Positions 43,282-53,535 are shown, counted from the stretch's first letter. The stretch is DNA of 64,000 bases from Yoonia vestfoldensis DSM 16212 (GCF_000382265.1 NZ_KB907974.1:220782-284781), one strand, 5' to 3'. A program made the numbers and translations. Notes: a model not told the origin generated them from the sequence alone.

Positions 43282-44943
43282 TCAAACCTCGATTGTCTTG
43301 GGTCGGCGATATGCGAACCAGATGGAAATCAGCGATCGTGTGACGAAGATGGCGGTAAAGACCGATGTAATGATCCCCAGCCCCAGCGTGATCGCGAAAC
43401 CGCGCACCGGACCCGACCCCAGCGTGAACAGGATCAGCGCCACCATGAAGGTGGTAAAGTTACTGTCGGTGATCGCCGACAGGGCGCGTTCATAACCAAG
43501 CTCGATGGCGCGGGCGGGGCCTTTGGCAGTTTTCATTTCTTCGCGGATACGCTCGAACACCAGCACATTGGCATCGACCGCCATCCCCACCGTCAGGACG
43601 ATCCCCGCGATCCCGGGCAAGGTCAGCGTGGCCCCGACCAGCGACAGCGCGCCGAAGATCAGTCCAAGGTTGATGACCAGTGCCAGATTGGCGAACCATC
43701 CGAACAGACCATAGGTGAATCCCATGAAAAGCACGACCAAAAGACCGCCGACAAGCGCGGCCAGACGGCCCGCATCGATGGAATCCTGCCCCAATTCGGG
43801 CCCGATGGTGCGTTCTTCAAGAAAGGTCAGTTCGGCAGGCAAAGCCCCCGCGCGCAGCAGGACGGCCAGATTGGTCGCCTCTTCCACGGTGAAATTGCCG
43901 GTGATGATGCCGGACCCACCGGGAATGTGGCTTTGGATCGTGGGCGCGGAAATCACTTCGTTGTCGAGCACGATGGCAAAAGGCGACCCGACATTGGCCA
44001 GCGTGTAATCGCCGAAAATCCGCGCCGCCGCGGTGTTGAACCGGAACGCGACCGCCGGGCGGTTGTTCTGGTCAAAGTCGAGCTGCGCGTTCTCCAGTTG
44101 CTCGCCTGTCACGACGGGGCGGCGTTCAAGAATATAGAACAGACCCGGCTCATCCAGCGACGGCACAAGGAAATTGCCGGTACCGGGGGATTCGTTGGCG
44201 TTGCTCGTGCGCGCGATGACCGGGTTGAAGGTCAGCTGCGCCGTCGTGCCAAGCAGGTCCTTGATTTCCTGCGCAGACCCGACGCCGGGCACCTGCACAA
44301 GCACACGTTCCGCACCCTGGCGCTGGATCGTGGGTTCACGTGTGCCGACCTCGTCGATCCGCCGGCGGATGATTTCAAGCGTTTGCAGCATCGTGCGCTC
44401 GTTCATGGCGGACATTTCCGCCTCGCTCAGCGTCACGGTCAACAGCGTGCCGTTGATGCGCACGTCGATATTGGACGACGCCGCTCCGGTGAAGGACGTC
44501 ACCGGACGGCCCAGGCCCCGCACCAGTTCAAAGGCACGGTTCGCGCCCGCCGGTTCGGAAATCCGCACGCGCAATTCGGTGACAGGCCCTTCCTCGCGGG
44601 TGACGAAACCCACAGTCTCGCGTTCGGCGGCAAGCACGTCACGCACCTGCGGCCAGAACCCTTCAAGAAAGGAAGCATGCACATCCTGCACCGCGACCTC
44701 GACGAGCAGATGCGCACCGCCGCGCAAATCCAGCCCCAGATTGACCAGACTGGACGGCAGGAACGACGGCCAGAGGGCGGCCTCTTGTTCCAGCGTCGCA
44801 CTTGTCTGGCCCGCCTCGATCAGCGCGCGCGCGTCGTTCGATGTCTCGACGCGGTTATAAAACCCGTTGGGCAGCGCCAGCATCAGGCCAACCACGACGG
44901 TCAGCCAGATCATGATCTGCTTGGGATAGGAGATGGACAGCAT
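43282..44943 (-). CDS. secD: Protein translocase subunit SecD
   Basis: 553 residues. L-G-L-D-L-R-G-G-A-H-L-L near residue 70, the large periplasmic P1 domain, and G-M-A-V-D-A-N-V-L-V-F-E-R-I-R-E-E in the membrane part are intact. It starts 21 bp after yajC and ends just before secF. Confidence 0.97.
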   Translation of the reverse strand: MLSISYPKQIMIWLTVVVGLMLALPNGFYNRVETSNDARALIEAGQTSATLEQEAALWPSFLPSSLVNLGLDLRGGAHLLVEVAVQDVHASFLEGFWPQVRDVLAAERETVGFVTREEGPVTELRVRISEPAGANRAFELVRGLGRPVTSFTGAASSNIDVRINGTLLTVTLSEAEMSAMNERTMLQTLEIIRRRIDEVGTREPTIQRQGAERVLVQVPGVGSAQEIKDLLGTTAQLTFNPVIARTSNANESPGTGNFLVPSLDEPGLFYILERRPVVTGEQLENAQLDFDQNNRPAVAFRFNTAAARIFGDYTLANVGSPFAIVLDNEVISAPTIQSHIPGGSGIITGNFTVEEATNLAVLLRAGALPAELTFLEERTIGPELGQDSIDAGRLAALVGGLLVVLFMGFTYGLFGWFANLALVINLGLIFGALSLVGATLTLPGIAGIVLTVGMAVDANVLVFERIREEMKTAKGPARAIELGYERALSAITDSNFTTFMVALILFTLGSGPVRGFAITLGLGIITSVFTAIFVTRSLISIWFAYRRPKTIEV

Positions 44944-44964
44944 GTTCCGGCCTTTTCGGCGACG

Positions 44965-45246
44965 TTAGCTTTTGGTCGGCTCGGTCTTGTTGAGCACCGA
45001 CACGATAGTCGGCTTCATGACACGGATGATGACGCCGGACGCGATCTCGACTTCGATCTCGCCCACCTCGTCCTTGACCTTGACGATCTTGCCCACGACA
45101 CCGCCCTGCGTGACGACCTGATCGCCCCGACGCAAAGCGGCCAGCATCGCCTGATGTTCCTTGAGCCGCTTTTGCTGAGGCCGGATCAGCAGGAAATACA
45201 TGATCCCGAAGATCAACAGCAACATAATCAGATCGGCAGCGCGCAT
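44965..45246 (-). CDS. yajC: Sec translocon accessory protein YajC
   Basis: 93 residues. One N-terminal helix, then F-L-L-I-R-P-Q-Q-K-R-L-K-E-H and G-D-Q-V-V-T-Q-G-G-V-V-G-K-I, the YajC signature. It heads the yajC-secD-secF operon. The promoter should lie in the 284-bp gap 45247-45530, where I see no clear box. Confidence 0.96.
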   Translation of the reverse strand: MRAADLIMLLLIFGIMYFLLIRPQQKRLKEHQAMLAALRRGDQVVTQGGVVGKIVKVKDEVGEIEVEIASGVIIRVMKPTIVSVLNKTEPTKS

Positions 45247-45530
45247 TTTCCATCCCTTGTGTTGGTGCGGGCCAAGCTGCCCGACGGTCGCCAGAACCTA
45301 AAAGCTGCAAGGGTGATTTGCAACACAGGTCCGGTGTTGAGTGGCATATGGGGCAAGGGGGGCGCGGATGCAATCCATACGCCTGTCGGGGCCAGTGCTT
45401 TGCGGGAAATGTTGTGGGCGGTGCGACGCGCGTCGGCCGCGCCGGCGGCTGGGTCGGGCATACGGCCACGAAAGGATGTCGGAGGCTTTTGAACGTTGGA
45501 TATTAGCTAAGCGGGACGCAGCTTTCGTGA

Positions 45531-46151
45531 TCATTGGGCGAGGCGATTTGGGACTAGCGCAGACTTCATCCAGTGGGTTTCTGATACAACATGCCCTTCC
45601 CTGACATATTTTCCCATCCGTATCGACATGTCGGCTTCTGCAAATGAACTAGCGTCTCGCGCGACAAACCCTTCTTGCCTAGTCAGATCAAGTGCCGCTG
45701 TCAGGTCGTCAAACAGACTGGGTCGGTAAGGGCCTCGATAGAGCGTCGGAACAGGTTGGACGCCAAGGTCCTTGAAACGCGCCTGCGTCAAATCCCACGA
45801 CTGGACTTCGTCACCGACGATCCATGCAAAGCCAAGGAAATAGGACGGCAAGGCATCATAGGCCACCGAATGGCGAGCATAGAGGTTCTCACCGACAATA
45901 CGTTCGCCCTCTGTCAGAGATGGTGAAATACCTGCCGCAAACGCTTTGAGCCAGTCTCGCGAAGGATGGTAGCGACTGTCCGGGCTACGCGCGTGAGTCC
46001 CGCCTGCATGAATGGTCGTGTTCTCACCGTCCATCTTTTCAGTGACAACAATGTCTTGCACCATCAGCGCTTCCAACGACGACATGATTTTGTCGTCGCT
46101 GGTGGCACCGGGTGAGATCGGCAGATGATAGGTCCGGCCATATTTCTTCAT
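45531..46151 (-). CDS. RNA ligase family protein (nucleotidyltransferase)
   Basis: 206 residues from MKKYGRTYHLPISPG; a GAG box precedes this ATG, while upstream Met codons (46172 and beyond) give an unlike N-terminus. Ligase motifs are complete: motif I E-K-M-D-G-E-N with Lys39 as the adenylated residue, I-V-G-E-N-L-Y-A (Glu88), motif IV E-G-F-V-A-R (160-165) and motif V with Lys181. It lacks a kinase or phosphatase domain and no such gene is next to it. It may seal broken RNA, for example cleaved tRNA. It lies between yajC and serS on the minus strand. Confidence 0.88.
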   Translation of the reverse strand: MKKYGRTYHLPISPGATSDDKIMSSLEALMVQDIVVTEKMDGENTTIHAGGTHARSPDSRYHPSRDWLKAFAAGISPSLTEGERIVGENLYARHSVAYDALPSYFLGFAWIVGDEVQSWDLTQARFKDLGVQPVPTLYRGPYRPSLFDDLTAALDLTRQEGFVARDASSFAEADMSIRMGKYVREGHVVSETHWMKSALVPNRLAQ

Positions 46152-46297
46152 ATTCAGTCTCGTAGCATACATCATCAAAGGTCGGCTATGGACTCCGAAC
46201 GGATATCTCGCCCCTCGCCTCGCCACCGCTCCCCACTTTCCCCCGCCCTCATTCTGCGGCATAGAGCGTCCCAGCGACCAACCCGAGGACCAGATCC

Positions 46298-47590
46298 ATG
46301 CATGATATCCGTCTCATCCGCGACACCCCCGATGCGTTCGATGCGGCCTTGTCCCGGCGCGGGCTGGCCCCTGTCGCGGCCGATATCCTTGCGCTGGACG
46401 AGGCGCGGCGCAAACTTATCCTCGCTGCCGAGACGGCACAGGCCGAGGCGAACAAGGCCTCCAAGGACGTGGGTGCCGCCAAGGCGCGTGGCGATGATGC
46501 GGAATTCGACCGCCTGCGCGGCCTGATTGCCGACAGCAAGGCCCGCATCGCCGCGATGAACGACGAGGCGAAAGCGAAAGATCAGGCGCTCACCGACCTG
46601 CTGGCCACCCTGCCAAACCTGCCCGACCCGTCCGTCCCCGATGGCAAGGACGAGGCCGACAATGTCGAAATCCGCCGCCACGGTGCGCCGCGCAATTTCA
46701 GCTTTGCCCCTGTCGAGCATTACGAGATCGCTGGCATCAAGCCCGGCATGGATTTCGAGACTGCGGCCAAACTCTCGGGCAGCCGCTTTGTACTGCTCTC
46801 GGGCGCTGTCGCCCGCCTGCACCGCGCACTTGCGCAGTTCATGCTCGACCTGCATGTCGACGAACACGGCCTGACCGAGACGATCACCCCCGTCATGGTC
46901 CGCGAGGACATGATGTATGGCACCGGCCAGCTGCCCAAATTCGGCGAGGACAGCTATCAGACCACCAATGGCTGGTGGCTGATCCCCACCGCCGAGGTGA
47001 CGCTGACCAATATCGTCAACGGCGAGACGGTGGAGGAATCCACCCTGCCCCGCCGCCATGTCGCCCACACGCTGTGTTTCCGGTCCGAGGCCGGATCAGC
47101 GGGCCGCGACACATCGGGGATGCTGCGCCAGCACCAGTTCGAAAAGGTCGAGATGGTCAGCATCACGACGCCCGATCAAAGTGCCGCCGAACACGAGCGC
47201 ATGACGCGCTGTGCGCAGACCGTGCTGGAACGGCTGGGCCTGCCCTATCGCACCGTCGTGCTCTGCGCGGGCGACATGGGTGCCGGTGCCACCAAGACCC
47301 ACGATATCGAGGTCTGGCTGCCCGGCCAGAATACCTACCGCGAGATCAGTTCGGTGTCTGTCTGCGGCGATTATCAGGCGCGGCGCATGAATGCGCGGTT
47401 CCGCCCCACAGGCGGCGGCAAGCCCGAATTCGTCCACACGCTGAACGGATCGGGGTTGGCCGTGGGCCGCACCCTGATCGCGGTGGTGGAAAACGGCCAG
47501 CAAGAGGACGGCTCCGTCGACCTGCCCGCAGCACTGCACCCCTATCTGGGCGGCAAGACGCGGATCACGGCGGAGGGGGTGCTGGGGTGA
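46298..47590 (+). CDS. serS: Seryl-tRNA synthetase
   Basis: 430 residues. The N-terminal coiled coil (about 28-105) that binds the long tRNA variable arm is followed by the class II core: motif 2 [20 protein letters not shown] and motif 3 [13 protein letters not shown]. It charges tRNA-Ser with serine. The start follows a GAGGA box. Confidence 0.97.
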   Translation: MHDIRLIRDTPDAFDAALSRRGLAPVAADILALDEARRKLILAAETAQAEANKASKDVGAAKARGDDAEFDRLRGLIADSKARIAAMNDEAKAKDQALTDLLATLPNLPDPSVPDGKDEADNVEIRRHGAPRNFSFAPVEHYEIAGIKPGMDFETAAKLSGSRFVLLSGAVARLHRALAQFMLDLHVDEHGLTETITPVMVREDMMYGTGQLPKFGEDSYQTTNGWWLIPTAEVTLTNIVNGETVEESTLPRRHVAHTLCFRSEAGSAGRDTSGMLRQHQFEKVEMVSITTPDQSAAEHERMTRCAQTVLERLGLPYRTVVLCAGDMGAGATKTHDIEVWLPGQNTYREISSVSVCGDYQARRMNARFRPTGGGKPEFVHTLNGSGLAVGRTLIAVVENGQQEDGSVDLPAALHPYLGGKTRITAEGVLG

Positions 47591-47601
47591 TTTTATGGGG
47601 T

Positions 47602-47623
47602 GGGTGCGCGCACCCATCCTACG
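47602..47623. repeat. GGTGCGCA palindromic repeat, copy 2
   Basis: GGGTGCGCGCACCC followed by ATCCTACG, starting 12 bases after the serS stop. It shares the palindromic GTGCGC core and the trailing CTACG with the copies at 39174, 48155 and 59378. The stem could terminate serS transcription. Confidence 0.7.
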
Positions 47624-47788
47624 TTTGCTGATAGAAACATAACGCATTAACGACTGTTCGCATGATGGGTGACCTGTTGATACAGGTACCTCAGGCAATT
47701 ATCGAACAAGTTTTGTTATGGTTTATTTTGATTTTTCTTTGTTTCGATTGGTCGGTAACGTTCGCCTAGCAATGGATGGCTTAATGGT

Positions 47789-48094
47789 ATGAATCTTGAT
47801 GAAACGAGAGGTGCACTTGCGATAATTGGCATAATCTTAGCTGTCGTAAGTGTCATATTTTCTTTTTCGAGGTATAAAAGGAAACTCGAGTATAGAGAGT
47901 TGGTCAAGTCAGGTCAAAAGTTGAACTTGAACCTCGCTACCCTTTTGCCTGCATATTTGAGAAAGAAATCCGATCCACTTCGCGAAGCTCACATAAAGAT
48001 TGCGAAAATTGGATTGGTTCATGCAGCTGTAATGCTACTGAGCTTTATCTTTGTGCCGACAGTGGTGGTTTTGGCGCTAAGACTGCTGAGATAA
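47789..48094 (+). CDS. Small two-span membrane protein, unknown
   Basis: 101 residues, MNLDETRGALAIIGIILAVV at the start. Helices lie at about 9-25 and 78-97, with a Lys/Arg-rich cytoplasmic loop between. The gene is clearly AT-richer than its neighbours, and the start overlaps the stop of a tiny upstream frame (47718-47792, ATGA) that may be a leader. No family recognised. Base composition suggests transfer. Confidence 0.6.
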   Translation: MNLDETRGALAIIGIILAVVSVIFSFSRYKRKLEYRELVKSGQKLNLNLATLLPAYLRKKSDPLREAHIKIAKIGLVHAAVMLLSFIFVPTVVVLALRLLR

Positions 48095-48154
48095 CATCTT
48101 ATGGAGATCGAAAATCCGAATGACGTCCTTTCCGGCTTACGGTGAGGGACAGGC

Positions 48155-48178
48155 ATGGGTGCGAGCACCCATCCTACG
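48155..48178. repeat. GGTGCGCA palindromic repeat, copy 3
   Basis: ATGGGTGCGAGCACCCATCC followed by TACG: a 9-bp stem with a short loop, between two convergent orphan genes. Same trailing sequence as copy 2. Confidence 0.7.
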
Positions 48179-48206
48179 GATACTATTTGAAACAGCATGT
48201 TTAAGG

Positions 48207-48710
48207 TCACCTCTCAATGAATGTCCCGGTATAACTCTCAACGACACCACAGGTGCTCATGTGGTAGTATGTTCTTGGCCGCTCTAGCCAAGGTGTATCT
48301 GCCTCTGAGGACCAAGAAATTCCAACCGATACAATTTCTCGCCAGAGTAGTCTTCGCCAAAAGGTTTGGTGATCTTGATTAAGCTCATAATCTTCACGCT
48401 CTACGAAGCAGCAATCTGGATTCAAAGCACGCAGTCCTTCAATGCCCATTGAACGAAAAGGGTCCGGCAGCTGGCGTGTCCTGACTTCAAACTGAAACGC
48501 CTGCTCAAGGAACTCATCGTCCGTCAGATAGCGTTCTTCTTTGTGGCAATAGTAGTCCGGCGGAGGTGTTTCACCTTCGCCGTCATAGGCGGCTGCGGGA
48601 CCCGCAAGAGAAAGGGCCCCAAAAACTAGCCCTAGCCGACACAGCAACTTTATGTGACTGATTTGGCCAATGCTGCCAATCGATAGCGCTTGTTCTATCC
48701 AAGTGGGCAT
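48207..48710 (-). CDS. Secreted or anchored protein, unknown
   Basis: 167 residues from MPTWIEQALSIGSIGQ, preceded by GAAAGGTGCAA. A hydrophobic segment (about 22-40, ending G-P-A-A-A) looks like an N-terminal signal. The rest is acidic with a C-C pair (P-D-C-C-F) and several other cysteines. No family recognised. Composition is lower in GC than the core genome. Confidence 0.6.
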   Translation of the reverse strand: MPTWIEQALSIGSIGQISHIKLLCRLGLVFGALSLAGPAAAYDGEGETPPPDYYCHKEERYLTDDEFLEQAFQFEVRTRQLPDPFRSMGIEGLRALNPDCCFVEREDYELNQDHQTFWRRLLWREIVSVGISWSSEADTPWLERPRTYYHMSTCGVVESYTGTFIER

Positions 48711-49155
48711 TTGCACCTTTCTCTCTACCAACCCACTCTGCCTAACGTTGCCTCAACGAAAGAAGTAAATGGACAAATCATTGCTTAGAGGTTAAACCAA
48801 TTCACTTATAGCGAGTAAGTCACAATCAAGACTCGCCATAGAGTTTTCTGGTTCAACTAACTGCTCGCTTCTCGGAAAATCCTAGTGTCCTGACCAGCAA
48901 AAATACTCGCGAGCGCCTGTTTAGTCGGAAGGTCAAAGATTTCAGTGGGGAATATATGGTGAATATCAAACCTGGTAGTGGAACTGAAAATCGTCATGCT
49001 GCCCCCAGAGATCAAGAAGATATGAGTTACGTTAGATGGTGCGGCACTTTCGCAGGCCCAATCGCCGCGTGAGCTTCGCTGACTTCAACGCCTGGACGAT
49101 CCTGTCACTCAGAAACAGGGGAAGTATGTCGTGTCCTTGGATCCCCTGTGCCATT
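48711..49155. other. Long AT-richer spacer, with one possible tiny gene
   Basis: 445 bases without an obvious conserved gene. A 38-codon frame on the plus strand (48956-49072) has a GTGGGGA box six bases before its ATG and would encode a peptide ending V-R-W-C-G-T-F-A-G-P-I-A-A. I cannot support it as a real gene. No tRNA, repeat or IS end was seen. It may be a remnant left by insertion or deletion in this accessory patch. Confidence 0.4.
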
Positions 49156-49827
49156 TCAAACTTCCTTCATCTGGAAATGCTTGGGCAGCCGCAAGCCTGC
49201 ATCCATCGCCCGCGACTGAAGCGTGTCGGAGAGAAAAATGTCTGGCTGTGTCAGTTTTTTTTCGCGCCAGAGATGGGCACCGCCAATTGTTTCTTTTGAG
49301 AGCGCGAGCCCCGTGATCGCTTTCTTGATAGGTGCGATGCCACGATAGTTTTCATAGCCGCTGACAGTGTAGCAGCTTGGGTCGCTGTGATCGGGGTTAA
49401 ACGCATCAAGAAATTGGCCGATTCGCAGGCCGTAGTATTGCCCCGGGTAGACTTTGCTGCGCGGCATGCTGATTTTGATAGGCCAGAATTGGTGGATTCC
49501 AGGTTCAAGTTCATCAATTAATTGTTTGAAGTACTTATCAACTGCCAAGAGCCTATTTGTTGTAATAATCAGCGACCCTAGTGACTTATAGGTCTTCTCA
49601 GTCAGAAATTCTTTGGGGCATTCCATATCGGACATTGGACCCAGATCCCGCGTGTACTTCGCAGAGAATTTGGACAGCAATAGGCGATTCTGCATGCCCA
49701 TTGCAGCCTTTTCATCATCAGGCATGTAGCTTTCATAGTATTGCTTCAACGTTTCTCTTATGCCAACATAATCCCCATCAGGAAAAAAATCTCCGAAGTT
49801 TCCCGGCTCATGCATTCCCCAAGCCAT
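49156..49827 (-). CDS. Imm11-like (DUF1629) immunity protein
   Basis: 223 residues from MAWGMHEPGNFGDFF, preceded by GAGGGAGACAGAC. The C-terminal part, H-L-W-R-E-K-K-L followed by I-F-L-S-D and a final G-L-R-L-P-K-H-F, fits the Imm11 family. Such proteins normally neutralise polymorphic toxins encoded directly upstream. Here only a short residual frame precedes it. Family call is by motif memory. Confidence 0.7.
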   Translation of the reverse strand: MAWGMHEPGNFGDFFPDGDYVGIRETLKQYYESYMPDDEKAAMGMQNRLLLSKFSAKYTRDLGPMSDMECPKEFLTEKTYKSLGSLIITTNRLLAVDKYFKQLIDELEPGIHQFWPIKISMPRSKVYPGQYYGLRIGQFLDAFNPDHSDPSCYTVSGYENYRGIAPIKKAITGLALSKETIGGAHLWREKKLTQPDIFLSDTLQSRAMDAGLRLPKHFQMKEV

Positions 49828-49939
49828 GTCTGTCTCCCTCAAATCTCTGGAGCGTTGAAGCCCCCATCTTCTCTAGCGTCTCCGCATCCACCAACCGCGT
49901 GACGATGGGGTGCAATCGCAGGTTGCCGTCCTGAAACAC
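49808..49939 (-). pseudogene. Possible toxin C-terminal remnant before the Imm11-like gene
   Basis: A 43-codon frame from a GTG, with residues V-F-Q-D-G-N-L-R-L-H-P-I-V-T-R-L-V-D and then E-K-M-G-A-S-T-L-Q-R-F. It overlaps the Imm11-like start by 20 bp and has no own ribosome-binding site. It reads like the tail of a longer gene truncated upstream (a TGA lies two codons before the GTG). As Imm11 genes follow toxin genes, it may be the end of a lost toxin. This is inference. Confidence 0.35.
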
Positions 49940-50060
49940 CCATCAGTTGCTTTCTTACGTCAGCCCTAATCTGCGCGGGAAATCGCAAAACGGCAAGTCA
50001 GGCGATCCCGCCGCAGTCAAGACATCTGTCCATTCCATCCCGACCTGCTAAACTGCGGCC

Positions 50061-50771
50061 ATGAAACACATCCGCGCCTACCTGACCCTTCTGTTCACCG
50101 TGACCTTCGTTGCGTCGCCCTTGTTCACCAGCCCGTTCAGCGGGTTCAGCGAGGATCAGCTGCCGATCCCGCAGATCGACCCGCCGATCCAGCCTGCGGG
50201 CTATGCGTTCTCGATCTGGGGGCTGATCTATGGCTGGCTGCTGGTTTCCGCCATTTACGGTGTCTGGAAACGGCCCGGAGCCTCCGCGTGGAACCGCGTG
50301 CGCCTGCCGTTGCTGATCAGCCTTGCGCTGGGTACGCCGTGGCTGGCGGTCGCCAACGCCAGCCCGATCTGGGCGACGGTGCTGATCTTTGCGATGGCGG
50401 TGCCTGCGATCGTCGCTGTGCTGGTGGCCCCCAAGGCCGACCGTTACTGGCTGCGCGCGCCGGTCTCGATCTATGCGGGCTGGCTGACGGCGGCGGCGTT
50501 CGTGTCGCTGGGCAGCACGATGGCGGGCTATGGCGTGCTGATGGGGGCGCTGGGATGGGCCTATGTCGGCATCATCGCGGCCCTTGGCGTCGCGGCCTTC
50601 ACACAGTTGCGCAGCGGCGCGCCGGGCTATGGGTTGACGCTGATCTGGGCGCTTTTCGCGATCATCATCGCCAATGGCACCGATCAATTGGGCGTCAGCT
50701 TGCTGGCGGGGGCTGGCATCGCGGTGATGACGATCCTGACCATCACCACCACGGGCCGCCCTATTTCTTGA
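50061..50771 (+). CDS. TspO/MBR-related tryptophan-rich membrane protein
   Basis: 236 residues with about six to seven hydrophobic helices. The [16 protein letters not shown] motif is the TspO/MBR-like signature. TspO proteins bind porphyrins or cholesterol and affect pigment and stress responses in Rhodobacter; this longer relative is less studied. Its 3' end overlaps the der stop by 11 bp on the opposite strand. Confidence 0.85.
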   Translation: MKHIRAYLTLLFTVTFVASPLFTSPFSGFSEDQLPIPQIDPPIQPAGYAFSIWGLIYGWLLVSAIYGVWKRPGASAWNRVRLPLLISLALGTPWLAVANASPIWATVLIFAMAVPAIVAVLVAPKADRYWLRAPVSIYAGWLTAAAFVSLGSTMAGYGVLMGALGWAYVGIIAALGVAAFTQLRSGAPGYGLTLIWALFAIIIANGTDQLGVSLLAGAGIAVMTILTITTTGRPIS

Positions 50772-52203
50772 GATGCTTTGACAGGCGCGACGGCTGCGAG
50801 GATTTCTTGTCCTTGTAGGGGTTCTTGTCGCCCTGATCGCGCAGGTAAAGCCGGATCGGCGTGCCCGGCATATCAAAGTCAGCCCGCAACCCGTTGACAA
50901 GATAGCGTTTATAGCTTTCTGGCATCAGGTCGGGATGCGATGTCATCACCACGAATGCAGGCGGGCGTGTCTTGACCTGCGTGGCATAGCGCATCTTGAT
51001 CCGCTTGCCACCCGGCGCGGGCGGCGGGTGCTGTTCCAGCATCCCCGTCAGCCAGCGGTTCAGTTGCGCGGTCGTGACACGGCGGTTCCAGACGTCATGC
51101 GCGCGCATGATCGCCTGTTGCAGTTTATCCAGCCCCTTGCCCGTCTTGGCCGAGACCGTGACCAAAGGCGCGCCGCGCAGCTGCGGCAGCAGACGTTCGA
51201 AACTTTCGCGCAATTCGCGCAGCTTGTCCTGCTTGTCGTCCTCGGTGTCCCATTTGTTGACGGCGATCACCACGGCGCGGCCTTCACGCTCGGCCAGATC
51301 GGCGATGCGCAGGTCCTGCTGTTCGAACGGGATTTCCACGTCGAGCAGAACCACAACGACTTCCGCGAATTTCACCGCGCGCAGGCCGTCCGAGACGGAC
51401 AGTTTTTCCAGCTTTTCATGGATCTTCGCCTTGCGGCGCATCCCGGCGGTGTCGAAGATCCGCATCGGCACGCCGTCCCAGACCTGTTTCACCGAAATGG
51501 CATCGCGGGTGATCCCCGCCTCCGGTCCGGTCAGCAACCGTTCTTCACCGATGATCTTGTTGATGAGCGTGGATTTACCTGCGTTGGGGCGACCTACGAC
51601 GGCGATCTGCAGAGGCTTCGCGGCGGTCGGCACGCGGGGTGCATCCTCGTCATCCTCGCCAACGTCGACGTCGATTTCGGGGGCGTCGAGGGCGGCGCGT
51701 TCCTCGAACCGCTCGGCGATGGGGCGCAGGACGTCCATCAGTTCGCCCATGCCTTCGCCATGTTCGGCGGAAATGCGGATCGGCTCGCCCAGACCCAGCG
51801 CATAGGCTTCAAGAATCGTGGCATCAGCCGCGCGGCCTTCGCCCTTGTTGGCGGCAAGGATGACGTTGGCGTTCTTCTTGCGCAGGATTTCGGCAAAGAC
51901 CTGATCGGCGGGCAAAACCCCTGCCCGCGCGTCGATCATGAACAGGCAGACATCGGCCATTTCCACCGCGCGTTCGGTCAAACGGCGCATCCGGCCTTGC
52001 AGGCTGTCATCGGTCGCCTCTTCCAGACCGGCGCTGTCGATGACGGTGAACCGCAGGTCGGCCAGCCGCCCTTCGCCTTCGCGCAGGTCGCGGGTGACGC
52101 CGGGCTGGTCATCGACCAACGCCAACTTCTTGCCGACAAGTCGGTTAAACAAGGTGGATTTGCCCACATTGGGGCGGCCCACGATGGCAAGGGTAAAGGT
52201 CAT
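50761..52203 (-). CDS. der: Ribosome biogenesis GTPase Der (EngA)
   Basis: 480 residues with two GTPase domains: G-R-P-N-V-G-K-S-T near 8-16 and G-R-P-N-A-G-K-S-T in the second half, each with D-x-x-G and N-K-x-D-type motifs (A-N-K-G-E in the first, as is common, and N-K-W-D in the second). A C-terminal KH-like domain ends in a Lys/Ser-rich tail. It matures the 50S subunit. It follows the bamB-like gene by 48 bp. Confidence 0.97.
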   Translation of the reverse strand: MTFTLAIVGRPNVGKSTLFNRLVGKKLALVDDQPGVTRDLREGEGRLADLRFTVIDSAGLEEATDDSLQGRMRRLTERAVEMADVCLFMIDARAGVLPADQVFAEILRKKNANVILAANKGEGRAADATILEAYALGLGEPIRISAEHGEGMGELMDVLRPIAERFEERAALDAPEIDVDVGEDDEDAPRVPTAAKPLQIAVVGRPNAGKSTLINKIIGEERLLTGPEAGITRDAISVKQVWDGVPMRIFDTAGMRRKAKIHEKLEKLSVSDGLRAVKFAEVVVVLLDVEIPFEQQDLRIADLAEREGRAVVIAVNKWDTEDDKQDKLRELRESFERLLPQLRGAPLVTVSAKTGKGLDKLQQAIMRAHDVWNRRVTTAQLNRWLTGMLEQHPPPAPGGKRIKMRYATQVKTRPPAFVVMTSHPDLMPESYKRYLVNGLRADFDMPGTPIRLYLRDQGDKNPYKDKKSSQPSRLSKHLKK

Positions 52204-52251
52204 GTCTACGGCTCCTGACGCGCTAGATGCGTCCGCTACACCATTCAGGGC

Positions 52252-53535
52252 CTAACGGAAAGCGTGCAGTTGCCCTGTTTTGCTGATGACGTAAAGAGTC
52301 TGGCCCGCCACGACGGGTGCCGAGGCCGCCCCGCCGGGCAAAGCCACCGTGCCGATCAGCGCGCCGGATGCGGGATCGAACTGCCGGATCAGCCCGTCCG
52401 AGGAGGCGACGATCAACCGCCCGCCTGCCAGCACCGGGCCGAAATGCGCGACCACGCTGCGCTGCCGGCGCGTGCTCTCGCCGTCGAAATCGGGCAGTTT
52501 CACGCGCCAGATGGGCGTGCCATTCGCAGCATCAAGCCGGACCAGTTCGCTGATGTCGTTGACCATGAACACCGACCCGCCCACGGGCCAGATCGGACCC
52601 ACGGCACCTTCGCCGGCTGTCCAGATACGGCTGCCATCGCGGATGTCGAAAGCAACGCTGCGTCCGCCAACGCTCGCGGCATAGACGCGGTTGCCGTCGA
52701 TCACGGGGGCGCCCGCGATATCGCTCACAAGGTTCACCGCCCGACCAAGTCGATCGCCGGACACGACATTGGTCCAGCGCGGCAATCCACCTTGCGGGAA
52801 GGTCGCCAGAATTTCACCCGACGGAAACGGGATCACCACGGTTTCACCGCTGACAGCGACAGGCGCGCTGCCCGAGAATGCCGTCAGCGATGGTGTACCG
52901 ATCTGCTGCCAGCGCGTCAGACCGGTCGCGGCATCGAGTGCCCAAGCGGTGCTGTCGCGGGCCACGACATAGACAAGATCGCCGTTGAACGTCGCTGCGG
53001 CATTGACCGGCGCGTTCAGGTTCTTGTCCCAGATCACCTCGCCTGTCGCGGCGTTCAGCGCGGTAATTTCACCAAAACCCGTCGTGACGTAAAGACGTCC
53101 GCCCCCGAACGACACAGCCCCGCCAGAGGCAGCTGCCGGGTTGAACCGTGCAGGTGTCAGATTGCGGGACCACAGACGTGCGCCTGACGTAGATGTCGCC
53201 GTCACCATGGCGCGAGCGTCGACCGTGTAGATAATGCCGCCCGCCACCACGGGTTCGCCCGTGATGCGCGCGCGGCGGCTGTCACCCTCGCCGATGTCGG
53301 CGACGAACGCAGGCTGCAAGGCCGCGCCAAGGGCGGCATGCGCGGGACTCGCCGTGCGGTGCGTCCAGTCAGCATTGACCTGTGCCTGCGGCAGCGCGAT
53401 CGGCAGGGTCTGGTTGACCATCGCCACCTCGTTGCGGATATCGAAACGCTCGCCCGGCAGGATCACCTGCTCTTCACCACAGGCCGCCAGAACCGACAGG
53501 ACAAGCGCGGCACCGATCAAGGGTCTCAAGGTCAT
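52252..53535 (-). CDS. bamB: BamB-like PQQ beta-propeller lipoprotein
   Basis: 427 residues from MTLRPLIGAALVLS, with a lipobox V-L-A-A-C. The body has several W-type PQQ-like repeats (for example G-A-R-L-W-S-R-N-L, G-E-V-I-W-D-K-N-L, G-T-P-I-W-R-V). BamB is an outer-membrane assembly lipoprotein of the BAM complex. The arrangement yfgM-bamB-der is widely conserved, which supports this name. Confidence 0.88.
   Translation of the reverse strand: MTLRPLIGAALVLSVLAACGEEQVILPGERFDIRNEVAMVNQTLPIALPQAQVNADWTHRTASPAHAALGAALQPAFVADIGEGDSRRARITGEPVVAGGIIYTVDARAMVTATSTSGARLWSRNLTPARFNPAAASGGAVSFGGGRLYVTTGFGEITALNAATGEVIWDKNLNAPVNAAATFNGDLVYVVARDSTAWALDAATGLTRWQQIGTPSLTAFSGSAPVAVSGETVVIPFPSGEILATFPQGGLPRWTNVVSGDRLGRAVNLVSDIAGAPVIDGNRVYAASVGGRSVAFDIRDGSRIWTAGEGAVGPIWPVGGSVFMVNDISELVRLDAANGTPIWRVKLPDFDGESTRRQRSVVAHFGPVLAGGRLIVASSDGLIRQFDPASGALIGTVALPGGAASAPVVAGQTLYVISKTGQLHAFR

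Noticed and set aside
49036..49299. 87-codon plus-strand frame in the accessory spacer
   Set aside because: Mostly antisense to the Imm11-like gene and without a ribosome-binding site or recognisable domain.
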